DNA from: Collybiopsis luxurians FD-317 M1
Taxonomy: Eukaryota > Basidiomycota > Agaricomycetes > Agaricales > Omphalotaceae
Assembly (NCBI GenBank): GCA_000827265.1
Contig: KN834763.1
Coordinates: 1-64,000 of the forward strand
Reading direction: 5' to 3'
Length of the DNA stretch: 64,000 nt
Position 1 is the first letter of the stretch. Each line of letters opens with the position of its first letter. The position numbers were made by a program, and so were the translations under genes. This document shows positions 42,733 through 54,600 of the stretch, piece after piece. The notes beneath the pieces are model-generated. The model was not told the DNA's origin and did no database searches. It saw nothing but the letters and a program-made list of their open reading frames with translations.

Positions 42733-45700
42733 CTAAACAACTAGTGCATCAGTTTCGACTGGTGTCTGAACGAAATGAAACCGTACTCTATGTGATGGAG
42801 GCGAATTGCGGAGTTGAGTCGGGCTATGGCCATGACTACTTGATGTGAACAAACGTGAGGATTGAGGGCTCGATAGAGGACTTGAGCGGGGACTAGCCCT
42901 TTGTCGATCGATTCCAATCGGGATTGGAGGAGTCCCTTGACGATCTGTAGACGTTGCTCCAGGCGCGGGCGGAGGTTTGTAGTTCTACTCAAGAAACAAA
43001 GGTCAGCGTTCTGCGTGTTTATTGACCCGAGCTTTTGCCACATACGAAATTCCTCCCTTCCTTGTATATTTCCTCAAGCTTCTGATCAAATATCCCTTGA
43101 TCTTCAAATTCATTATACTTTTTAAACAGCTTCAGCGCGCAATTGGCATCCTCGATCGAGTCGTGCGTTTCGGTTTGTATGTTTTCGCGAAAGAGATACC
43201 ATGACAAGAAGCGTAGGGACAAGCGACGCTGGCGGGATCTGATAAAGTACAAGTCGACGGTATCGATTACTTGCTCGGGTGGTACAAAGATATCTGAGAT
43301 AATGCATAACCAATGAGATGGGGAGAAAGTGAACCACACAACGTACTGATTATCCTGAAATCTTTCGACAGACCGTGACCTATGAAGATACATCCCCGAT
43401 CTACCAATAGCCGGAGTTTCTTGTATACCACTTTCAGCGGGGTTAGGGTATGCGGAGATCGCATAGGGTCCAAGTCACCATCTATAACAGAACATGAGGC
43501 CGCTACGATAGACGAAAACGAAGGTACCCTCGGCGGGCCATACATTTTATTCCAGAGAACTCGGTCAAATAATCCACGATATCTTCGCTAGTATGAATGT
43601 GATCATCGATGAACGGCACTCCTTCTTTCGGTCCGTTCCCGCGTAAACAGGAAACACGAGCGAGACTCAATCGTGCTGGGCGGAGGACTTTCTTCGTCCC
43701 GTCTGAACGATACTCAGTCTCCTCCTAAAAACATGAGGATTAGCAAAAAGTCGAAGCGGACCGTGGTTTTCTTCACCTGCTGCATAGAAACAAACTCAGC
43801 ATCAACGGCAACAACAGTTCCTGGTTTTGGCAGCTCTGAAAAGTCCAATAGTTCATGTTTAATGAGCATTGGATCTCGGTTTCTGCATTAAACCTCGGTA
43901 AACACCGGATCTGTGACCATCGCGCGAATAGGTACTGACATTGATATAGATGTTTCTCGACATAAAATGGCTGGGTCTATTGCGTCCGGTAGTTCACTGA
44001 AGTCTACAGCGTCCTTGCGATCGACTCGTTCGAAATGTAGAATTGCGGGAACCTAACAAGTAAACATTAAGCAAGCGGAAGTCGGAAGCCAAATTAAAGG
44101 ACTAACTTTCCATTTCCCTGGAAAGCTCAACGCTTCCTCTTCTGGAACATTGTGTACGACGAAGTCGTTGAAGATATACCAGGGACTACCACCCTCCTCC
44201 TGCTTCCCCTCAGCTTCGGGAACTTGACGTCGATGGAATTAAGGCTTTTTAGCTTCTATTGCAATCACGGAAACTAACCTTTAACAATGGCAACCAAATG
44301 TGAGTGTTCATCGGTATCAACTTGAACGATAACAGCCTGTGATAGTTCATTAAGCGAATTCCATTAGAACCCGTTGCCTACTACTCACTCGCAACTGATA
44401 CACCGCAACCTCAGGGTCTTCCATGTCGTTCACCTCTCCACTCAACTCAATCTGCGGTCTCAAGAACGTCTGATATGCCTGATTCTTTCCGTCCTTCCTT
44501 GCCCGATCTCGATTTCGGTCAAGCCAATACTTGAAGTTATCTTCCGTGTTTACGCAGGCATTTACCGCCAGCGTATACGGCAAGTCGCGAGTAGGAATTT
44601 GGCGTCGAGAAGAGAAATTGCTGAAGTTACGACCGCAGGTTGAGCATGTGGCCTTGTGCGTCATTTTGCGTAGCAGGGAGTTTCGGAGGATGGTGGGGAA
44701 GTCGGAGTAGGGAACTGTGTCATTTGGGAGGATCTACGTAATAATTCAGCTCGAATATCGATAAAGTAAGGTAGAAAATTTAAAGAACACCCCCAGAGCT
44801 GGAAATTACTTACTGTCCTCGGATAAATCAAGTCTACCACATGCGTCATGTTCTCCTTACTTCTTGTTGTTTTACAATGGAGACAGGTAACGACATTTTT
44901 TGCGTCAATGCCGACTAACTGGGTTATTGGTGCTGGAATAGCGCCGAAATTCAGACTGGACATAGGCGGAATAATTAAATTCTGGAAAGAAAATTCTGGA
45001 TTGGTTGGAAAATCCTCTTTTTGGACTATGGTCGGGTTCCCTTTGCCTGAAAGATCACTACCCTCTGTCACAAGTAAGTCAAAAAAGAATCGCTGGAAGG
45101 ACTGGATCATATGGGCATAATCGAGTTCTGTGGGCTCCCGGCCGTAATCGACAAGATCAATAGCATTGGACACTAGAGTTTATTAGCTCAGGATAATGTT
45201 TAAAGAGAACAAGCAAGAAAGTTCCTCACTTTGTGCCAACACTCCAACCGCCCTACAAAAATTGCTTGATTGACAATTGGTTCCCTTTGCATCTTCCAAC
45301 ATCCTTACGACAAACCCTAGTTCGCATAGCAAACAATATTCTCTCGGGCAATCAGTAGTTATGTGGGATTTCGCGTAGGTGCGGATGGGTAAGTTATAGT
45401 GAAGGACCTGGAGGAGGGGATTAGTGTATGAATTGAGGATGTGCGTTTCAAGGCCGCTGTATTCAGTTTTATTGTAGAAACTGAGAGCAGCGCGAAGAAA
45501 AAAAACGCGTGGAAGAAGCGTTGAGTATGTGTACATGACTCGGATGGGGAACTGACCCAAAATCGAAATCCTCCACCCCGAACTTCGAGTATTCAATCTC
45601 TACATGACGATACATCTTCGGTACTTCGTCTCCAGTGTAATCGAATACAGGTGTGTCCGGTTCGTTCTGTGGTCTAGAGTGAGCCGACGACACGAGATGA

Positions 45701-47164
45701 GTATAATCACTCACTTCAGCTCCCCTTCCACTTCTAAATCGTCCTCCTATCTTTTTTCCTTGTAGGACCATATTTCTTCTGCCCCGAAGCTCTTTCGGAA
45801 GAGGGGCATAGGCAACGTTGTCGTTTATCTTCATGGTGTGAAGGACTTGAGTTGGGACTTTCTGTGGTGCGGGAAACAATGGGGATGCGCTTTTGCCCAA
45901 CGATGAGCGGGAAACAAACTGGGGCGTCCAGGCCGAAAGAAGACTTGTCTTGTAGTGAGGCAAGCCGATGGTGTTTAACGGGCTATATAGAATTGCTTAG
46001 ATTGGGGGAGTCATGGTAGGGTAGAGTGCACGCACGTTGAATCCGTCCATTCCAGCTCTGGCAAAGGGTCCGGGGGATTCGCCCATTCTACTGGACGACC
46101 ATCAAAACCATTCAAAGGAACCATCTCATCTCCTTCCACTTGAGATTTCATGTGGATGATTCCATCGGCGTCTCCACAAGCAAGGTAGGCACCAGTGGGG
46201 GATATAGCGACAGCAGTGACAAAGGAAGTGAGGTCGTCAATTTGACAGAAATCATTGGAGACTGCACCAAGATTGGAGGCATCGACAATACTGATGTTAC
46301 CTTGGGTAGACGTAACAGCTATCGTTGACGAACGGTTTGGAATAAGGTTGATGAATGCAGGGCCGGCTGGAAAAGAAATGGGAGCAAGTGCACGCATGGT
46401 GCGAAGGTCGTAGACTTTGACCAATTGATCTGGAAAAGGGCGAGATTGTCTAAAGATCAAAGACTTAGTGATAGTAGAGGTATTCACGTCTAACACATAC
46501 CTTAGACTCATGCCAATAGTAAAGATGAAATTGCCTACGGTCTGCAAGCCCTGAATTCCACCGTAGTGCGCTTTGACTGAGCTCTCTGAACCTCCGTTCC
46601 GCGTAGTTCCTGTCCTGGGATCATAAGCACGAACATAACCGTCCGCGGATCCAGATAGAAGGATATTATTCTGTGCAAATTCGAGATGGGTAGCAACGGA
46701 AGGCGCTGTGGCCTGCTTTGAGAGATTCCCGGTCATTGCGTTGATCAATAGTATTTCTGAGTTCGAAGTAGAGACGGCTGTGATTGTAGAAGAGGTTGCA
46801 AAGGTCATGATAATATCATTACAACTGATACCGCATTAGTGTCGTTAAAGGTCAATACGATCCGTACTCACCTATGATACCATTTGTTCATTCCGCCCTT
46901 GGCCCACGATCCAGCACCATTTCCATTTCCTCCTCCGGAGGCAGCCTTGACTGAATTTTCATCGGCTGATATCTTGAGTACGGGAAAGTCGCCGGTTTTG
47001 AAGCATACACCTCTGAGACCTTGGATGCTATGGTGAGCAGATACGTATCCATCGCTGTTCCCAACCCAGAGTGCGTCTGATACAGGATCGAAACAAAGAG
47101 CGGATATGGGCTGAGGATAGGCGTGAACGACTATGGGGGCGAGCGAGTGCTTGTACCCAGACAT
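42733..47164 (-). CDS. PAN2: PAN2 catalytic subunit of the poly(A) nuclease
   Basis: Full Pan2 architecture is visible. The N-terminal WD40 propeller begins [20 protein letters not shown] and runs to about 46050 ([24 protein letters not shown]). The linker region that binds Pan3 contains [19 protein letters not shown]-like pseudo-protease follows ([47 protein letters not shown]). The C-terminal DEDD exonuclease has [25 protein letters not shown], and [14 protein letters not shown]. It shortens poly(A) tails with Pan3 and PAB. After the exonuclease comes an unusually long Ser/Pro/Arg-rich tail (about 80 residues, [18 protein letters not shown]). About fifteen short introns. A GNAT gene ends 57 bp upstream on the same strand. 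Confidence 0.93.
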
Positions 47165-47221
47165 TCTATGTAGAGTTCCGGCGCTTAAAATATTACCACG
47201 AGTGATCATATCATTAAAGTT

Positions 47222-48350
47222 CAATCGCCTCGACTAAGTACATGCATTTCAAACATCTCGTTCGAATCCGGAAACGGTGCCTTTAATTCACCTCTCTTCC
47301 TGAACCCTAACGATTGATACTTTTGAACCTGCAGTAAATTAAAAAAATTCAGCTTAAACAACTGAATAAATGGGTAGAATACCGACGTTCACTTGGACTC
47401 CAGCACCCAAAGCAACAAATCCCCTCTCAACGGCTTCTTGAGCCTGTGGAAAAATGCAACTTCATTGTACATCGACTTTTTTGTACTGAAAGGTACTCAC
47501 CTCCTCATGTACGTGATCAATAATGGACCTCGCCAATCCTTGGCCGTGATATCGTGGATCGGTGCACAAGTGGATGCACCACCATCTCCGAGACCTCTCC
47601 TGTCAAGAACAACAACCAAGATTAATACCAAGATCTAGTCACGGTTCGGTATGAAGAGCACGGGCCTCATCAGTAAAAAAGTCTTCCCTTTCCCTAATGA
47701 TTCTGGGGATCTGTCAGGTAAAAGATTGATCAGTCAACAGACGCCTCATAATTTCCTTGACGGAATCACAGTGTCCAAATACCACTCCCTAAACTGCGGC
47801 TGAAGTTTATCCAGAAAATCATTCAAGCCAACCTTGCATTTGAATTCCTCCCTAGAATATTCGGTCATGGCCTTGAATGGATACGTTTCAGCACGAGCGA
47901 CCTACGTCCAGTTAGCAGACCTCTGTCCTGGTCTAAACCAGATCCCCACGGCGACAAATTCCTTACTTTCTTTATCTCGGATTCCGTACACATCACCCGC
48001 GAATAGTCCCACTAGTATAATGCTCCGGAAGTACGATGAAGCAAGAGTCCAGTCGCGTCCTAAGATCGCGTTGTGCGAGATGTCTAGGAACAGGTACAAA
48101 GATTTTAGTGTCTGGTCTGTGAAGAAACCGACCTCAGTCTTACCTCCATCTCTATCTCGAGCGCTTTCGAAAGCCCTGACGCTCACATCAACAACTCTCT
48201 CGACGTCTTTCTCTGCCATGAACGATGGTCAACGTGTGAGAATGACATCGCCTTCGAGCCATCGTAGGTTGTACTACGGAAGAGCTCACCAGGTAGAGAT
48301 CCATGGACTAGATTGAGTCTCTCAACGACGGCTTTGACCTTAAGTTCCAT
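47222..48350 (-). CDS. GNAT-family N-acetyltransferase
   Basis: Exon 1 (MELKVKAVVERLNLVHGSLP) joins through a GTGAGC..GGCAG intron to EKDVERVVDVSVRAFESARD. Further exons read FVAVGIWFRPGQ, CIHLCTDPRYHGQGLA (the acetyl-CoA loop; R..GQGLA pattern), and KKYQSLGFRKRGELKAPFPD with MFEMHVLSRGD, TGA. The fold matches the small GNATs that are numerous in basidiomycetes. The substrate is unknown. Its stop lies 57 bp before the PAN2 start on the same strand. An in-frame upstream extension exists, but the start at 48350 gives the cleanest exon. Confidence 0.8.
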
Positions 48351-49130
48351 GTTCTTCGATGCAGATATGCCTTCGCTTGGGGAGTTGCTTATCCGCGATT
48401 CTTTCAGTTGGAAGGATATGGTAGTTCCAATCCTTTGAGCACAAGCTCGTTTAAGTACCACTTGCATACCGCATATTTGAATCCCGCATATGGTCTGACC
48501 AATTCATGACTGCGCCTTCAGTTTTTAAGACGGAACCGAATGTGAGTCCACTAGTGTCGTCCTCCACTTCCACAAACTGCGCAGCACCTCTCTTCGAAGA
48601 AACTTTCAACAAATAGCTGCGGATTCATAAGGTGGCATGGGCGCAGAAACGATGCTGCTGGCATATACAGCGAATATGTAATCCCCGATCCCATGCTTGC
48701 TGCGCGTAGTAAGCCATAAAGCATGATGCATGCAGCACTTCCTCTCTTCGAGCCACACGACTGAAAAATTGGTTTTAACGAAGTCTAGGGACAATAAGGG
48801 CACTACTTTTGTGCGCGCACAACGCGATGATTTCCATTTATCAGGTGACCGTATTCTACCTCGTTAGTGTATATCCTTGTGTAACTCTCGCTTCCAGTAG
48901 TCCGGGAATTAAACAAAGCCTTCTTAGGAGGCTTTTGCTTCTATAATCACTGAACGCATCTACAATGAGGTCTCAGGCTAAACTTTGCGATAAGAATGCG
49001 GTATGAGATTACTTATTGAATCAGATAATATATTCCGGATAATGAGGGAACAGTCCTTGGTTGCAGGTTTCAAATAATCCAAAGCGCATTCTGGAATGAC
49101 GAAGGTCGGGACGCAAAGGAGAGTATTTTG
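48351..49130. other. Intergenic between GNAT and MITE-like element
   Basis: About 780 bp without a supported gene. The frame at 48606-48803 (-) has no family similarity. Confidence 0.45.
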
Positions 49131-49304
49131 CAGCTATTTGTGTATTTGTAGCATTGTTTTCGAAAAACGCACCTTATGTGTTCACTGCCAAATAAACATC
49201 GTATGCATTGCTCCACCGATGCCGGGACAGCTGTACGCGTAAACGCAATCACTAAGTTGCCTTTTTTTTTTTTGAAAACTATGCTACAAATACACAAATA
49301 GCTG
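49131..49304. mobile_element. 174-bp MITE-like element with long terminal inverted repeats
   Basis: The ends are inverted copies. The left end begins CAGCTATTTGTGTATTTGTA, and the reverse complement of the right end begins identically. The match runs 24 bp perfectly, then one mismatch, then six more matching bases (49131-49161 against 49274-49304). The right repeat contains a long T-tract. The interior of about 110 bp has no ORF. Size, paired ends and lack of coding fit a non-autonomous DNA transposon. No clear target-site duplication was seen, so the superfamily is unassigned. Confidence 0.75.
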
Positions 49305-49578
49305 TGATGAGTTTATATCTGCCAGGGAAACCCCCCCATGCATCAAACAAATTCGACAGATCACTCGATTATAATTGTGTCAAGGTTTTTTTGGGGGGTC
49401 GTCGCCGAGTACTATGTACCCACTGTGAACTTGGGGAGTTAAGTTGGACCAGACCCGACCCCGGGTAACGCGCCCATTCACTAAGCACGTGAGACCGCGT
49501 TAGCTTTAAGTGCGATGGTTAACTCGTCTCCCGTTAGCCTTTAACCTCTTCCTTCATCTTCCATAGTCGCCTCGTCAA
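49305..49578. other. Promoter region of membrane protein gene
   Basis: Short upstream region with C- and G-runs (CCCCCCC near 49331, GGGGGG near 49393). The bases just before the ATG are pyrimidine-rich. Confidence 0.4.
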
Positions 49579-50651
49579 ATGGCTTCCAGTAAGTTCTCAA
49601 TCTTTCACAGTGTCGGACGCATTCACTGAATGTGAATACTTGACTAGAACTTGTCGCGTTGGTGACATTCTCCTCCTTAACCTATCTCGCCTTCCAGTAC
49701 ATCGTTGGGCATGCCAATGCTTCTGGTCTTTCCGAAAAACTTGCAGCTCAGTGTGGTGCACCGTCTGCAGCGTCACCATATCATCTGTCGTACACCGGAG
49801 TACCCACCATCGACAACGTTCTCTGCATCCTTGTCTCTGTTTTCCATACATCCTTCGAACCAAAGGGTGTTGAGTTTCTGACTTACTTCATTGCGTCCGC
49901 CACCCCGATCGTTGCCCATACCTACTTTGAGGCCGGCCGTCGTAGCCGACCTTTCCTTCTGTCCTTCCCCTTGCTCTTTGTTCAAGGATTCCAGATCTTT
50001 ACCTTCGGCGCTACGTTCTCCTTCTACTGGCTGCTCTTTATCTTGTCAGGAGCCGCCGACTTACAGCCTTCTGGACGGAAAACAATCATCACGATGGGCC
50101 ATGTACTAGCAGTCGTATTTGGACTGGCCGTCGGCATTGGAGGCATAACTTATGCGATGATTGAACGCCAGGACCCCTACATTACTGCCCTCTGGCAGGT
50201 ATTCCCACTCGTCGTCTCTGCTGCTTCCTATTTCCCTACATTGGTCTTGCCCAGTCACAACTCGGGACGCCGTGAATCAGGTTACAATGCACTTCGTGTA
50301 TTCTATGTCCTGTCTTTCCTCGGCATAGCCTACCTGCATACCAACCTGTTGAGGTCGAAGACCACGGAGGAACTGAAAGCGTTCTTCATTCCATCCCTGA
50401 GCGTTTTACCCTCATCCACTCCCACGGAATTGCAAGCATTCGACATGTTCCAATGGGACATGGTATTTGGTTTGGGTGCGTCGGTTTTAGGGAGTCTGTG
50501 GTTCGGTCAGGACTCGGCGCAAGTAATTGCTCTGCTGGCATGGAACGTTGTTGCGACTCCGTTGGTGGGCCCAGGTGCTGCCTTTGCCGCGACTGCCCTT
50601 TGGCGCGAAGGAAATCTTCATGATGATGTGAAAAACGTGAAGACCGAATAG
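49579..50651 (+). CDS. Polytopic membrane protein, unknown
   Basis: A tiny first exon (ATGGCTTCCA) joins through a 58-nt GTAAGT..ACTAG intron to KLVALVTFSSLTYLAFQYIV. About eight hydrophobic segments follow, such as VLCILVSVFHTSF, LTYFIASATPIVAHTYF, FLLSFPLLFVQGFQIFTFGA, MGHVLAVVFGLAVGIGGITY, VFPLVVSAASYFPTLVL, VFYVLSFLGIAYLH and VIALLAWNVVATPLVGPGAA. The C-terminus is hydrophilic (DDVKNVKTE). No transporter signature was recognised. Length (about 334 residues) and topology resemble uncharacterised basidiomycete integral membrane proteins. The second exon is uninterrupted for about 1 kb, unusual in this intron-rich window. Confidence 0.8.
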
Positions 50652-50881
50652 ATAATTAGAATTGTAGAGTTGAAGAGAGGTGAGACAATCTGTCCGCCAA
50701 AAGTTGGATTAGTTGCAGGGTGTTACAATTTAGTATTTCGATCTGTATGTAACTTGTAACTAGCATTGGATGAGATATTGCAAGTGGCAGCAGCCCCGAT
50801 CCTTCGATTTTTCTGGTACACGTTACCGCGAATAGGCGCACACCAAGATTCTGATGTTCCTGCTGTCAAAAGGCAAACAAG
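50652..50881. other. Short spacer before tRNA-Asn
   Basis: 230 bp containing the 3' end of the membrane protein gene. Nothing else seen. Confidence 0.4.
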
Positions 50882-50969
50882 TGCCCCATGGCTGAGTTGG
50901 TTACAGCGTCCGACTGTTATCGCACTGATCACTATCGGAAGGTCGAGAGTTCGAGCCTCTCTGGGGCAG
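50882..50969 (+). tRNA. tRNA-Asn(GTT) with 14-nt intron, copy 2
   Basis: Same secondary structure as the 28.7-kb copy: TGCCCCA/TGGGGCA acceptor, A and B boxes, anticodon stem TCCGA/TCGGA with CTGTTA (GTT). The intron is TCGCACTGATCACT, differing at only two positions from copy 1. Confidence 0.93.
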
Positions 50970-50990
50970 CTTCCTTGTGATCTGGAGACG

Positions 50991-50995
50991 TTTTT
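50991..50995 (+). terminator. Pol III T-run
   Basis: TTTTT 22 bp after the tRNA 3' end. Confidence 0.5.
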
Positions 50996-51104
50996 GCCCC
51001 ATGAGGCTGTGGGATGTTCTAGAAGTACTCCAAAGTAAAATTTTCCGCAAGCAGTTGCGTGCTTGCTAGGATTTGAATACAACCCTACGTTTCTAATGTT
51101 TGTC

Positions 51105-51193
51105 TGCCCCATGGCTGAGTTGGTTACAGCGTCCGACTGTTATGCTCTCTCATGTACATCGGAAGGTCGAGAGTTCGAGCCTCTCTGGGGCAG
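51105..51193 (+). tRNA. tRNA-Asn(GTT) with 15-nt intron, copy 3
   Basis: Exonic sequence is the same as in copy 2, while the intron (TGCTCTCTCATGTAC) is unrelated. It lies 135 bp after copy 2 in the same orientation, so this is a tandem pair. A B-box is present, and the terminator follows immediately. Confidence 0.93.
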
Positions 51194-51197
51194 TTTT
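51194..51197 (+). terminator. Pol III T-run
   Basis: TTTT directly after the discriminator base. Confidence 0.7.
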
Positions 51198-51694
51198 CTT
51201 GGTTGGAATAGTTTTTATTAGTCTACTGTTGCAGTAACTGCAGCTGAAGAAAATGTTCCAAAATGATTCTAAGGAATTCGAAAACATTGAAATTTTGAAC
51301 CGGAGTCAAAGACCACGTGCTGGGGTCGTAGTGACGCAAGCCGCCTGCGCCCCAACTTTAACTCGTTTCGGGTTCGTCAGACTCACTCCGTGCAACACAG
51401 ACAGTGTAAACTGCTTTAGGCGGTATCCACAGGGATAATTTCACGTTTCTTTTTCTGAACCGTCGACGTTCAAAGGTCGACCGAGCATCATTTCCCTCGC
51501 TGCACGCGATCAAACCTGGAGAATTACTCTGGAAAGGGATTGTCTGGAAGAGACTCGAGGCAAGTTACACGAAACAGTTAATTGGAGCTTGAATAGTAAA
51601 CGTACGCAGTTTGAAAACAGGTATGTTCTCGAGTCGTAATAGTCTTCAGTTGTACGTTATCTCGCAGCAGGTTCAATTCTACCCTCATCAAACC
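51198..51694. other. Promoter region of the PNS1-like gene
   Basis: About 500 bp with no further gene. Several GAAAA/CGAG stretches only. An upstream in-frame ATG at 51623 would extend the transporter by 24 residues, but the sequence there looks non-coding. Confidence 0.4.
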
Positions 51695-54600
51695 ATGGCT
51701 TCCTCATTCGCCGCCTACGCCTCCCAGTTCATCAACCGACAAACTCAAGCAAGCCCTTCCGGTTCGCAATCACACCCCATATTCTTCTCGTTTACAACAG
51801 ACAACGAGTCCTCGAGGCCCGGCTCACCCAGGGAGGAGGATGAGGAGTACGACTTGGATGATCCACATCTAGCTGGTGGGAGCGGCACCGGCAGAGGAAG
51901 TAGAGGATTTCTGACTGACATGGGCTTGGGAGAAATTGCAAGCGAAACGGAAGAAGATACACCGTATCTGCAACTAGACGACTTCCATTCTCAGGCAGGA
52001 CCATCATCATCCAAACACCTTCAACGCGAAAGAACATCCAGTCCAACCATGTCCATGAGCGAAAGTGGTGCGGGTGTTGGAGGCTGGCTAGCTCATCAGG
52101 GATACCAGGGCGCTGGGGAGAGATATCGCAGCCATGAAGATGAAGAAGAGAATTCCGATAAGGAAGATGATAGACTGTTAGCAGCAGAGATGACTGCGTA
52201 TTCAGAGGCTCAAGGGGAAGTGCCAAACGAATTGGGTTCGGACTCCGAAGAAGAGTTACCCTCAGGATTGATTGCTTCCGGGCTACGAACCAAGTCTCCA
52301 CCCCAGATGAAAGGAAAATCGAGAGCACCCCAACCCTCGTCTCTTCGTCCACAAATAACACTTGCCTCATCCAATGCCTCTCATCTAACCGAGTCCCTTC
52401 TTCCCTCTGCTCATACCCAGGATGCGTTCAACCTACCGGATCCGAGATTTATCGGTAAGCTAGGTCGGAGAGCCAAGTACAACGACGCTCTTTGGACGTC
52501 GATCTGGTTAACCGGTGTATGCGTTTCATACGTTGCGGCCATCGTCCTGTTATTCACGACACGAACAACATCGCCACCAAATTCTTCCAAATCGTCTCCA
52601 CCTCCTCCCACCCCTTACCCAACCCTACTTCACACCATCCCTCTACTGGTCCCTCTGGTTATACTCTCCGCCCTTGCGTCGTACTTGCATATTCTTTTCT
52701 TGAGAATATGGTTAAGACCTGTTGTATGGCTAAGCGCTTTGGGGACTCCGATGCTTTTGTTTGGGTGTTCAGTTTGGGCTTGGGTTGGGAGTTTCGTTGA
52801 TGAGGGCGAGGAAGGAGAAACTTGGGGTGAGACTACAGGGTAAGCCTTTCTTTTCTTCTTGTAAACGCCGGTCATTGAACCCTTTCTGTCACAGTCTTCG
52901 CCTATTCTCCCTCATTCCCCTCACATTTTCCATTATTCTTGCTTATCGCCTTTACGTTCTCTTCACCTCATTGCCGCGACTTCAAGCTCAGATCACACAA
53001 ACTGAGCTTATCCTTTCACTGACAACAAGAATCCTCGCGGAGAATCCTTTTGTCTTAGGACTCAGTCCGGTCCTGTTGTTCGTCATGCTAGTGGGATCCA
53101 TACCATTCGGGACGGTCGTGGGAAGGTTGTTGTTAGTCGGAAGATGGAACAAAGTAGCTTCCGGTATGTTTGTCTCAATCGACATGGTTCTCTAATTCCT
53201 ATGCTCATTTCTTCAGGTGCAACCTCCGAATACCACTTGAAATGGGGTGCCGAGTTAGCCATAGTACTAGCAATTGGAGTTTGGCTATGGAGTTGGGGCG
53301 TTGCGAGAGGTTTACTCAGAGTTGTGGCCGCGGGGGTTGTAGGTGGATGGTACTTTGGTGTTCCGTGGGCGGGAGACAGAGACGAAGAGGAGCGACCTCA
53401 GGAGCCTCAAGTTCAACTTCCTCCAGATGCCGACGCCGAGTTGGAGCCTCCGCCAATGTTCGCCAATTTCTCCGCTCAAGCGACAAATTACGCTTTGGGT
53501 GCCCTCCCTCCTTTGGTCCTGCCCTCTTCGTTATCTGCATCGTCACCACAAACGCATATAATACATGCCGCCTTTCACCGGGCCACGAACAACTCTCTCG
53601 GATCCATATGTCTTTCTGCCCTGATTCTCACCTCGATCCGCTTGTTAACCCTCTTAGTTATTTTTCTAACCAACCTCCCGGACTGGTTAGCCTGGGGCTG
53701 GTCTACCCTCGGTCGTTTTCTCAGTATCTGGCTTCCTCCCCCGATAGTCTTCTTCGCGCGCAACGCGTCTGCCGCCTTCGCAGGTCCAATAATGACGCAG
53801 TTGTGGGCTGTCGCACGGAGAGCTTTCTTCTGGACTATTATGAGTGCCGTGCGGTACATAGAGGGTATAACGGATAGCATGAGTCGGTACGCGTTGGTGT
53901 ATGTCGGAATGACAGGCAGGACGTGGGCTGATTCGGCGAGGAGGGTTGGAGGTTTGATGAGAGGTAGTGGCAAAAGTAAGTTGTAACCTATCATGTTGAT
54001 ATGGGATGCTGATAAATCGGTTTTTTCCTCTTTGCTGTTCTACTTCTTACGATCGTCATCGCCTTTCTTCCCCGATTCGCCTTCTCGTGCGCTCGGTATC
54101 TTTTTCCCAATCTTTTAACCTACTGCATCCTACTCAATAGCACTGTCGCCACCACCTCTTCCAACGCTTCTAACCCTCACGCCCCTCACACTTACTCTTC
54201 CCTTCTCCTTGGCTACGTACCTGTTTGTCGCACATACTTTGAGCGCTCCTCATCAAGCACTGGTTTCCGCATTGGTTGCGGCGGTGACGACAGGCTTGGT
54301 CGGTGTATTCTGTGTTGGAGTGGTAAGTGATGTAGGGGATGGTATGTGGGTCGCATGGTGTATCGAGCGAGATGCCAACGTTGGAGTAGAAGAGCTAAGA
54401 GGCACGCAAGGGCTAGTAGGAGTAGCAGGAAGAAGAGAACTGGTGGCCCAGGCGTTCGAGTATAGTCTGCGTGCCAGAAAGGCAGCTAAGCAAGCCGCAG
54501 CGGCTGCGCCAACAAATTCTGGGCCAGGCGGTCAAGGAGTTCAACGACAGCAGCCGGGGCAAGGGCCGACGCGTCAAGCGCGTTCTTCAGTTACCCCCCA

